DNA of 15,287 bases from assembly GCA_045114775.1 (NCBI GenBank), contig JBGULC010000038.1, positions 1 through 15,287 on the forward strand. Direction: 5' to 3'. Origin of the DNA: UBA3792 sp045114775. Lineage in GTDB: Bacteria > Bacillota > Clostridia > Christensenellales > CAG-138. The position numbers were made by a program, and so were the translations under genes. Shown one piece after another: positions 1 through 7,971 of this stretch. Each line of letters starts with the position of its first letter. Position 1 is the stretch's first letter. The notes under the pieces are model-generated. The model made no database searches, had not been told where the DNA came from, and saw only the letters and a program-made list of their open reading frames with translations.

Positions 1-1
1 C

Positions 2-139
2 TCCATGGACGGCGGCACGCAGCCCGATGCGGAAGGCGCGGAGTGGAAGCACAAAGCGTCCAAGGAAGAGGACTATCCGGAGTTTGAGGCAGTCATTGCA
101 GCGGCGATTCCGGATGACGGATGGTATCCTGAGGCATAA
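2..139 (+). CDS. C-terminal end of an unrecognised protein (partial)
   Basis: An open frame enters from the left edge and ends at TAA (137-139), giving the last 45 residues of a protein. The end is acidic and contains Trp-Lys-His-Lys, then Glu-Glu-Asp-Tyr-Pro-Glu-Phe, and finishes Asp-Asp-Gly-Trp-Tyr-Pro-Glu-Ala. I do not recognise a family from this fragment. It is taken as coding because codon choice (GC-rich third positions) matches the genes downstream, and because the stop is followed by a hairpin and then by the ribosome binding site of the next gene on the same strand. It could be the first gene of an operon with the metallophosphoesterase, since only 71 bases separate them. Confidence 0.6.
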   Translation, partial: SMDGGTQPDAEGAEWKHKASKEEDYPEFEAVIAAAIPDDGWYPEA

Positions 140-148
140 GCAACCGCG

Positions 149-194
149 GAGAATCACCCGGAAGGCAGTCTTACGGACTGCCTCCCGGATTCTC
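149..194 (+). terminator. Imperfect long hairpin between two codirectional genes, terminator-like or attenuator
   Basis: An inner stem GGCAGTC / GACTGCC (164-170 with 176-182) has a small loop. It extends outward through CCGG / CCGG and GAGAATC (149-155) / GATTCTC (188-194), with small bulges. There is no run of T after it; instead the ribosome binding site AAAGGAG (197-203) follows at once. It may be a weak terminator, an attenuator, or an RNA processing or stability hairpin between the upstream gene and the metallophosphoesterase. The hairpin itself is seen directly; its role is inferred. Confidence 0.45.
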
Positions 195-210
195 GGAAAG
201 GAGCGCGCAC

Positions 211-3174
211 ATGAAACGTTTTTGGATCTTATTGCTGACAGCGGTTCTCGTCTGCGGGCTCTTTTCCGTGCCCGCGCAGGCGGAGGAAGAAGCGTGGTGG
301 GAGCAGGATTGCTGGAGCGAGGAAACCCTTTTCTCGCTCGGCGCGGAGCTGCCGGACTATGACAAAACGTCCGACGTCTACCGCATCTCGAAGCCCGAAC
401 AGCTTCTGTACCTTTCCGGCACATGGAAGTCGGAGGATACGAACGGCGACGGCGCGCCGGACGCGCCCTGCACCGGAACGTACGTTCTTGAACAGGACCT
501 CGATATGGCGCCGCTGAACGAGAAGATCGGCGCGGTTCTTTCCGAAAAGACCGGAACCGAGACCAAGGGCTATATGCCGCCGATCGGCGCGCTGGCGGAC
601 GCGGATCAAACGGAGGGCGTGCATTGCGCATTCTTCGGCACATTCGACGGACAGAACCATGCGATCAAGAATCTTCGCGTCGTGCGGATGGGCGCAAAAT
701 ACTGCGGCTTGTTCGGCAACATCGGACACGATTTCGGCGAGGGCTTTGTAAAGGACCTCGCGATTCTGGACGCGGAGATCGTCGGCCGCGCCTCCTGCGG
801 AATCCTCGCGGGGAGCTTATACGGCGATGCGGACAATATCGTCTGCACCGGCACGATCGACTGCCTCGAGAAGAACGCCGGCGGTCTTGCGGGCAAGATC
901 AAGAAGAACGACAACGGCTATGTCGGCGTCGCGCGCAACTGCTTCGTGTACTGCGACATTCTTGTGCGCGGCAAGGGCAGTGAAAACGGCGCGGCGGGCG
1001 GGATCACCGCCTCCTGCTCCGGCGGCGGTCAGGTCATAAACTGCTTTGCCGCAGGATCGATCCAAGTCCTCGGCGAGGAAGCGGACAGCGTCGGCGGCAT
1101 TGTCGGGAATCTGAAGGGCGGCTCGGCGATCGACAACAACGTCATGCTGCTGAAAACAATCGACGGCGGCGAGGACAGCCAGAACATCGGCTTCCTTTGC
1201 GGCAATTACAGCGGCGATTCCGGTTCGCATCTTCACAACAATTATGTTTATGACGGCACGCGTCTCCTGGGCGGCGTGGCAAGCAGCCATCCGGAGGAAG
1301 CGGCCTATCGTCTGATCGGCGCGGACGCGATCGCAAGCAAGGCGTTCTACCCGAACAACCTCGGCTGGGACTTCAACGGCGTCTGGACATGGGTCGGCGA
1401 AGCAAACGACGGCTATCCGATGATCAAAGCGTTTGCCGACGCGGTCGATATGACCGAGCATATCCGAGCGGATCTTACGATCGACAAGCCGGTTCTGATG
1501 CTTTCCGAACCCATGGTCAACACCATGTACGCAGGGGAAACCGTTCCGATCGAGGCGCGTCTGAAGCTGCCGGAGGGCACGGAAGCAACCGACGCGACGC
1601 TGTATGTCGGAACGTCCAAGAAGCGTTCCGCCTGCACCGAGACCGTTCCGATGGAGATCCGAGAGGATACGCTCTTTGCAGATTTCTCCGCAAACGAGGT
1701 CGGCACTTACTATTATTACTGCGCGGTCAATGCGGACGGTAGAAAGTACACTTTCCCGACCGAGGGCACGATGCGGCTGGACGTCGTTTCGCCCACCATG
1801 CGCTACCTTCCCGAGCAGATCACGCTGACGCCCGGCGCGACGGTCTCGGAGATGTGCGTGAACTGGATCACGGCAGCCGACGGGTTGACCGCGGAGCTCC
1901 GCTGGCGGAAAAAAGGCGATTCCGGCTGGACGGTCCTGAATGTAACCGAGATCGAGCGTGTCAACGTGCGCGGCGATCACGGCACGTTCACAAGCTATTC
2001 GGCGGACCTCGCCGGCCTGGAACCCGGTACGGCGTATGAGTACATGGCGGTCACGAGCGACGGCGCGGGCAGCTATCAAAGCGACGTCTATGCGTTTACC
2101 GCGCTTCCGGAAAAAAGCTTTTCGTTCGTTGTGATCTCCGATCTGCAGGCGACCAATGAGGAAGGATACCTCCCGTGGCGATATACGCAGGATACCTTTT
2201 TGACCGACGTCCTGCACCCGGATTTCGTCGTCAATCTCGGCGATCTGACCGAGGACGATACCATGGCGGAATGGTCGTATCTGTTCGATGTGCTCGGCGA
2301 CCTGCTGGCAAAGACGCCGACGGTCTATGTTCCGGGCAATCATGAATCGAAGGGCGACGTCGTATATTCGCATTTCAAGGGCCGTACGAACCTGCCGAAG
2401 GGGATCGACGATCCCATGCTTGCGGAGAACACGGCAAGCTTCGTCGTCGGCGACGTCTGCTTCGTCGTTCTGAACACCGAACCGTATACGGGGATCGACG
2501 GCACGGACGCTTCGCAGGACAAGCTGAACTACTATGCACAGCAAAAAGCATGGGCGAAGGAGGTCTTCGAAGCCTCCGGCTGCACCTATCGGATCATGCT
2601 TGCGCACGCGGGGCTGGTGCAGAAGGACGACGCGGCAACCGCATTCCTCGAGCAGATGTGCGATGAGCTGGACGTGGATCTGTACTTTAACGGCCACATC
2701 CACAACTACTTCCGCGCAACGGTCGACGGCAGTGGCAATAAGGCGGAGACCGGCGAGGCGACGACGTTCATTACGACCAGTCCGATGGGCATGAAGTTCG
2801 ACCCGTACGGCGGCGAGATCGACGAGCTTCTGGACTTTCAGACCGGCGGGCAGGATGACGAACGGCAATATTTCACCTACGTAGAGGTCACGGAAAACGG
2901 CGTCTCTGTCACCGCGTATCGGCGGAACGAAGCAGGCGACGCCAATAAGAAGAATTGTTCGGAGTACACCGCAATCGACAGCCTGACGATCAAAAAACCG
3001 GCAGCGGCGGAACCCGAACCGACGGCAGCGGCGGAACCCGAATCCGGCGCCGCGCCCGAAAAGAAGACCCCGTCGCCGCTTGTCCCGGTGCTGATCGGAA
3101 TCGGCGCAGCGGCTCTGATCGCGGTCGTCCTGTTCCTGATTCTGAAAAAGAAAAAAGGTCCGAAATCGACCTGA
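211..3174 (+). CDS. Secreted, membrane-anchored purple acid phosphatase-like metallophosphoesterase with GLUG-like repeats
   Basis: This 987-residue surface protein is predicted to hydrolyse phosphate esters outside the cell using a two-metal centre. A signal peptide (about 1-24, cleavage near AQA-EE) is followed by roughly six Gly-rich GLUG-like repeats (GLFGN 166, GILAG 197, GGLAG 224, GGITA 263, GGIVG 295, GFLCG 327), probably a beta-solenoid. An Ig-like stretch (about 425-527) and a fibronectin-like domain of the kind preceding purple acid phosphatase catalytic domains (about 528-632) come next. The calcineurin-like domain (about 635-905) shows SDLQ 643-646, GDLTEDD 677-683, GNHE 709-712, AHAG with His799, and GHIH 828-831. 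A Pro/Ala/Glu spacer leads to one membrane helix (957-978) and a KKKK tail. Motif I has Gln where many relatives have His (D-x-Q). The start ATG has AAAGGAG seven bases upstream. The physiological substrate is unknown. Confidence 0.88.
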   Translation: MKRFWILLLTAVLVCGLFSVPAQAEEEAWWEQDCWSEETLFSLGAELPDYDKTSDVYRISKPEQLLYLSGTWKSEDTNGDGAPDAPCTGTYVLEQDLDMAPLNEKIGAVLSEKTGTETKGYMPPIGALADADQTEGVHCAFFGTFDGQNHAIKNLRVVRMGAKYCGLFGNIGHDFGEGFVKDLAILDAEIVGRASCGILAGSLYGDADNIVCTGTIDCLEKNAGGLAGKIKKNDNGYVGVARNCFVYCDILVRGKGSENGAAGGITASCSGGGQVINCFAAGSIQVLGEEADSVGGIVGNLKGGSAIDNNVMLLKTIDGGEDSQNIGFLCGNYSGDSGSHLHNNYVYDGTRLLGGVASSHPEEAAYRLIGADAIASKAFYPNNLGWDFNGVWTWVGEANDGYPMIKAFADAVDMTEHIRADLTIDKPVLMLSEPMVNTMYAGETVPIEARLKLPEGTEATDATLYVGTSKKRSACTETVPMEIREDTLFADFSANEVGTYYYYCAVNADGRKYTFPTEGTMRLDVVSPTMRYLPEQITLTPGATVSEMCVNWITAADGLTAELRWRKKGDSGWTVLNVTEIERVNVRGDHGTFTSYSADLAGLEPGTAYEYMAVTSDGAGSYQSDVYAFTALPEKSFSFVVISDLQATNEEGYLPWRYTQDTFLTDVLHPDFVVNLGDLTEDDTMAEWSYLFDVLGDLLAKTPTVYVPGNHESKGDVVYSHFKGRTNLPKGIDDPMLAENTASFVVGDVCFVVLNTEPYTGIDGTDASQDKLNYYAQQKAWAKEVFEASGCTYRIMLAHAGLVQKDDAATAFLEQMCDELDVDLYFNGHIHNYFRATVDGSGNKAETGEATTFITTSPMGMKFDPYGGEIDELLDFQTGGQDDERQYFTYVEVTENGVSVTAYRRNEAGDANKKNCSEYTAIDSLTIKKPAAAEPEPTAAAEPESGAAPEKKTPSPLVPVLIGIGAAALIAVVLFLILKKKKGPKST
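2999..3042 (+). repeat. Two-copy direct repeat encoding the Ala/Glu/Pro spacer
   Basis: A 20-bp identical unit beginning CGGCAGCGGCGGAACCCGAA occurs at 2999-3018 and again at 3023-3042, a 24-base period. It encodes AAAEPE twice, in the flexible spacer between the phosphoesterase domain and the C-terminal membrane helix. Such in-frame repeats can change copy number by slippage and lengthen or shorten the stalk. Confidence 0.85.
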
Positions 3175-3190
3175 TCCCTTTGGTTTTGAT

Positions 3191-3252
3191 CGACGTTTGC
3201 CGTTTCCGGTTTTGACCGGTTCGGTAAGACGGCAAACGTCGTATTTCTTTTT
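3191..3252 (+). terminator. Rho-independent terminator of the metallophosphoesterase gene
   Basis: A perfect 12-bp stem, CGACGTTTGCCG (3191-3202) with CGGCAAACGTCG (3230-3241), continues one pair further inward. It encloses a second small hairpin, CCGGT-TTTG-ACCGG. A T-rich tail (TATTTCTTTTT, 3242-3252) follows directly. It lies 16 bases after the stop codon and separates this transcript from hppA. Confidence 0.9.
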
Positions 3253-3260
3253 ACAAGTTA

Positions 3261-3274
3261 CGTAAACGTTTACG
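3261..3274. promoter_or_regulatory. 14-bp perfect palindrome, LacI-family-like operator upstream of hppA
   Basis: CGTAAACGTTTACG equals its own reverse complement. A central CpG flanked by AA/TT and a GTAAACGTTTAC core is the typical form of LacI/GalR-family operators, including the CcpA cre and PurR types. It lies 50 bases before the hppA start codon, overlapping a possible -35 element, so repression is the natural reading. No regulator gene is in the window, so the protein that binds is unknown. Confidence 0.6.
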
Positions 3275-3298
3275 CTTCCAATCGGAAACGATCATAAC
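3269..3298 (+). promoter_or_regulatory. Possible weak promoter of hppA
   Basis: TTTACG (3269-3274) could serve as -35 and CATAAC (3293-3298) as -10, with an 18-base spacer. Each matches the sigma-A consensus at only four positions. The -35 overlaps the right half of the palindrome. A promoter is expected here because a strong terminator lies just upstream, but the exact elements are uncertain. Confidence 0.3.
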
Positions 3299-3323
3299 AA
3301 CAATATAAGGAAGAGAGGTTATT

Positions 3324-5453
<2,130 letters not shown>

Positions 5454-5475
5454 TTCCTCCTTATAAACCGACGCG

Positions 5476-5504
5476 AAAGCCGCCCCCGTCCGGGAGCGGC
5501 TTTT
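5476..5504 (+). terminator. Terminator between convergent hppA and HAD phosphatase genes
   Basis: AAAGCCGCcCCCG (5476-5488) pairs with CGGGaGCGGCTTT (5491-5503), with one mismatch and a tiny loop, and is followed by T. It lies 22 bases after the hppA stop. Read on the other strand the stem also ends in CTTT, so it may partly stop transcripts of the HAD gene coming from the right. Confidence 0.85.
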
Positions 5505-5518
5505 GCATTGAAAAAAGC

Positions 5519-6355
5519 TCATCGGCTGTCCATCTCAGCCAGGCGGTCGATCAGCGCGGCGATCGCATGTTCGTTGTTGGAGGGAAGAAAGACGTCCGAA
5601 ACCGCACGCACGGCGTCGTTCGCGTTGCGCGGGCAGGCGGCGATATCGGCTTCTTTGAGCAGTTCCAGATCGTTGTTGTAGTCGCCGACCGCGATCATCG
5701 TCCGTCCCCGGTAACGATCCAGTCCACGGCAAACGCGAAGCGCGGAGCCCTTGTTGACGTCCTTCGGCAGAAGCTCAAGGTATTCCACGCCCGGCACGAT
5801 GTCCGTCGTGGCGAACACGCGGTCGAACCGGTCGGAAAATCCCTGCGCGTCGATAAACGCATTGACGTCTTTCAGCGAGGCGGAATCGCCGAACAGCAGG
5901 GATTTGAACCACGGCGCGCGTTCCGCTTCTTCGATGCTGACAAAGCAGCTCGTGCGGTGCAGTTCCCAGAACGGACGGTTTACGGTCTCCTCCGGCGAAA
6001 CGTACAGAATGTCCCTGTCCGTATAGACCTGCAGGTCGAGCGAGGGATGCCGTTCCCTGCAATAGCGCAGCACGGCGGCGATCGCGTCGCGGTCCGCGTA
6101 ATGCGTATAGAGAAACCGGTCCGTACCGCGATCGTAAACGCCCGCGCCGTTCAGCACGATGCTCGGCGCGTTGAACGCGACGCCGTCCAAAAAGGAAAGC
6201 ATATTGCCCGGGCATCGTCCGGTGGCGATCGCAAACAGCCCGCCTGCGCGGGTATAGCGGATGATCGCGGCACGGTTTTTTTCGGAGACCGCACCGGTGC
6301 TGTCGAACAGCGTACCGTCCAGATCGCAGAAAATTGCCGTTTCGTTCGGTTTCAC
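5519..6355 (-). CDS. Cof-type HAD-superfamily phosphatase
   Basis: This 278-residue cytosolic hydrolase is of the Cof/YbiV-like class IIB HAD family, Mg2+-dependent phosphatases acting mostly on sugar phosphates and related small metabolites. Motif I is DLDGT (11-15, nucleophile Asp11 and acid/base Asp13), motif II is ATGR (44-47, Thr45), motif III Lys202 in NKGSAL, and motif IV GDYNND (224-229). The cap domain occupies about residues 80-195. Length is typical. The start is GTG (6353-6355), preceded by GGAGGG five bases upstream; no better in-frame ATG exists. It is transcribed alone from its own promoter, divergent from the ABC importer operon. The exact substrate cannot be told from sequence, as is usual in this family. 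Confidence 0.92.
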   Translation of the reverse strand: MKPNETAIFCDLDGTLFDSTGAVSEKNRAAIIRYTRAGGLFAIATGRCPGNMLSFLDGVAFNAPSIVLNGAGVYDRGTDRFLYTHYADRDAIAAVLRYCRERHPSLDLQVYTDRDILYVSPEETVNRPFWELHRTSCFVSIEEAERAPWFKSLLFGDSASLKDVNAFIDAQGFSDRFDRVFATTDIVPGVEYLELLPKDVNKGSALRVCRGLDRYRGRTMIAVGDYNNDLELLKEADIAACPRNANDAVRAVSDVFLPSNNEHAIAALIDRLAEMDSR

Positions 6356-6394
6356 AGGATCCCTCCGTCTCTTTGATTCGATATTCCTTTAACC

Positions 6395-6423
6395 AGTATA
6401 CCATGCCGCAGGCAGCTTGACAA
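6395..6423 (-). promoter_or_regulatory. Sigma-A type promoter of the HAD phosphatase gene
   Basis: On the - strand, -35 TTGTCA (6418-6423, 5 of 6 consensus) and -10 TATACT (6395-6400, 5 of 6) are separated by exactly 17 bases. The -10 is preceded by TGG, an extended -10 element. The predicted start lies near 6388, giving a leader of about 33 bases before the GTG codon. Confidence 0.8.
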
Positions 6424-6482
6424 TCACCGAAAGATCCTACGGCAGAAACGCAAAATTTATATATATAATTGTCTTTTCCCTG

Positions 6483-6511
6483 TTGATTCCGATCCGGTTT
6501 TCTGGTATAAT
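6483..6511 (+). promoter_or_regulatory. Sigma-A type promoter of the ABC importer operon
   Basis: The -35 is TTGATT (6483-6488) and the -10 is a perfect TATAAT (6506-6511), with a 17-base spacer and an extended TGG before the -10. An A/T-only tract (about 6453-6470) lies upstream, in the place of an UP element. The predicted start is near 6518, giving a leader of about 40 bases. It is back to back with the HAD promoter, with 59 bases between the two -35 boxes. Confidence 0.88.
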
Positions 6512-6518
6512 AATATGT

Positions 6519-6533
6519 ACGGAGATTTTCCGT
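6519..6533. promoter_or_regulatory. Short inverted repeat at the predicted transcription start of the ABC operon
   Basis: ACGGA (6519-6523) and TCCGT (6529-6533) form an inverted repeat with a 5-base centre GATTT. It sits on the predicted transcription start, where a repressor could act or where the RNA could form a small leader hairpin. Arms of five bases can arise by chance, so this is only a candidate. Confidence 0.3.
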
Positions 6534-6557
6534 GAAGTAACAATCAGGAGGGTAATT

Positions 6558-7895
6558 ATGAAAAAGTTTATCGCTGTCATGTTGGCTTTCGTGATGGTGC
6601 TGGGTCTGGTCGCTTGCAGCGGCTCCGACAAACCGGCAGAGAAGAACGAATCCAATGTGCAAAAGGTCATCAAGGAAGCGCAGGGCCTGACGCTTGAAGA
6701 GCTCTGCAAAAAGGCGATCGCTGAATCCAACGGCGCGACCTTCTACGGCGTGGGCAACTCCAGCCGCGGCAAGTCCGCTCTGCCTCTGTTCATCGAATAT
6801 CTGCAGACGATCGATCCGAACTATACGCTCAACTTCGAATGGCAGCAGCCGAAGAACAACAAGATCTTCGATCAGCTGACCGCCGACTCCATGAAGGAAA
6901 AGGGCACCTTCGCGGTCACCCTGATCCAGGACGGCAACCAGATCGAGAGCAAGATGGTCAAGACGGGCATTCTCGACACGTTCATTCCGCTCGACTGGGC
7001 GAACGCGAACGGCATCAAGGCAGACGACTACAAGGGCTATCTGCCGTTGCAGACCCTGAATAAGGTCTTCGAGTACAACTGCACCGGTTCGAAGACGTTC
7101 ACCAACTGCTGGGACTTCGTCGCAGAGGGTGAACACGGTCTGTTCATGGACATCGACTCCGAGATCGTCGGCAAGAACTTCCTCTACATGCTCACGAAGG
7201 ATGAGTACGCCGGCTATCTGAAGGATGCGTTCGACAAGCTCCCCGCTGACAAGCAGGCGCAGTTCAAGCCCGTCATCGAAGCGATGGCAGCGGACGCGAA
7301 GGACCTCGGTCTCGGCGCAAACGGCGCATACGCGCTTGCGTGGATCAAGCTCTGGGTAGAGAGCTATGCTGCGCAACCGGACGACGGCCCGATCTGCAAC
7401 ACGCTGGTCGACAAGTCCGCAACCGATCAGTTCGGTCTGCTTGTTTACTCCAAGCTCCGTTCCGTTGAAGAGTCCGACACCATTTCCAAGAACAACATCA
7501 AGGTTGCTGCGTATCAGGACGGCTTCGAGGGCATCGGCGGCTATGGCTACTGCCACTACATGTTCGTTCCGGACAACAGCCCGCTGCCCTGGACCGCATG
7601 CGCGTTCATCGCGTTCATCACCTGCACCGTTGACGGCTTCTCCGCATGGGGCAAGGATATGGGCGGTTACTCCTCCAACCCGATCGTTGCGGCAGGCACC
7701 GAAGAAAAGTACGGCCACAGCAAGGGCGGTATGAACGAGGCCGGCGAGGTCGAGTTCGAGTGCAAGAACGACCGCGGCTATGATTGGTGGGTCAAAGAGG
7801 GCAAGCTCGTCATCGAGGATCCGGAGTACTGCGCATCCGTTGCGTTCACCGTCGGTTCCTGGATCGAAATGCTCACGAAGTATAAGGTAGACTAA
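6558..7895 (+). CDS. ABC importer solute-binding lipoprotein
   Basis: This 445-residue extracellular binding protein delivers a solute to the permease encoded next. The N-terminus is a lipoprotein signal: MKK, a hydrophobic core, and lipobox LVAC with the lipidated Cys at 20, followed by a Ser/Asp/Lys/Glu-rich linker. The rest looks like a periplasmic-binding-protein fold of the type paired with Fe3+/polyamine-like importers, but at 445 residues it is longer than the usual 320-360 and I recognise no ligand motif. It is rich in Trp/Tyr and contains several Cys after position 20. A longer reading frame extends upstream, but the ATG at 6558 is chosen because AGGAGGG (6546-6552) is well spaced and the signal peptide starts there. 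It is the first gene of the operon, followed by a 12-bp hairpin that may keep its expression above that of the permease. Substrate unknown. Confidence 0.88.
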   Translation: MKKFIAVMLAFVMVLGLVACSGSDKPAEKNESNVQKVIKEAQGLTLEELCKKAIAESNGATFYGVGNSSRGKSALPLFIEYLQTIDPNYTLNFEWQQPKNNKIFDQLTADSMKEKGTFAVTLIQDGNQIESKMVKTGILDTFIPLDWANANGIKADDYKGYLPLQTLNKVFEYNCTGSKTFTNCWDFVAEGEHGLFMDIDSEIVGKNFLYMLTKDEYAGYLKDAFDKLPADKQAQFKPVIEAMAADAKDLGLGANGAYALAWIKLWVESYAAQPDDGPICNTLVDKSATDQFGLLVYSKLRSVEESDTISKNNIKVAAYQDGFEGIGGYGYCHYMFVPDNSPLPWTACAFIAFITCTVDGFSAWGKDMGGYSSNPIVAAGTEEKYGHSKGGMNEAGEVEFECKNDRGYDWWVKEGKLVIEDPEYCASVAFTVGSWIEMLTKYKVD

Positions 7896-7914
7896 TTTCA
7901 CATCGACGAAAATG

Positions 7915-7952
7915 ATCGGAGGCGCCTTAATGGATTTTAGGGCGCCTCCGAT
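7915..7952 (+). terminator. Intra-operon hairpin between binding protein and permease genes
   Basis: ATCGGAGGCGCC (7915-7926) and GGCGCCTCCGAT (7941-7952) form a perfect 12-bp stem with a 14-base loop. No T-run follows; the ribosome binding site GGGAGG (7961-7966) comes next. In binding-protein importers such hairpins commonly stop part of the transcripts or protect the upstream mRNA end, giving excess binding protein. That role is inferred here. Confidence 0.75.
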
Positions 7953-7971
7953 GGGATAGAGGGAGGAATTC

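Noticed and set aside
27..362. 111-residue Arg-rich open frame on the + strand
   Set aside because: It crosses the upstream gene end, the hairpin and the signal peptide of the next gene in a different frame; composition is that of a shadow frame.
817..2868. 683-residue open frame on the - strand
   Set aside because: It is antisense to the metallophosphoesterase, whose motifs are unmistakable in the + frame; there is no ribosome binding site or recognisable domain.
6417..6557. 47-residue N-terminal extension of the binding protein
   Set aside because: It would begin upstream of the -35 box of the gene's own promoter, and the lipoprotein signal and AGGAGGG site fix the start at 6558.
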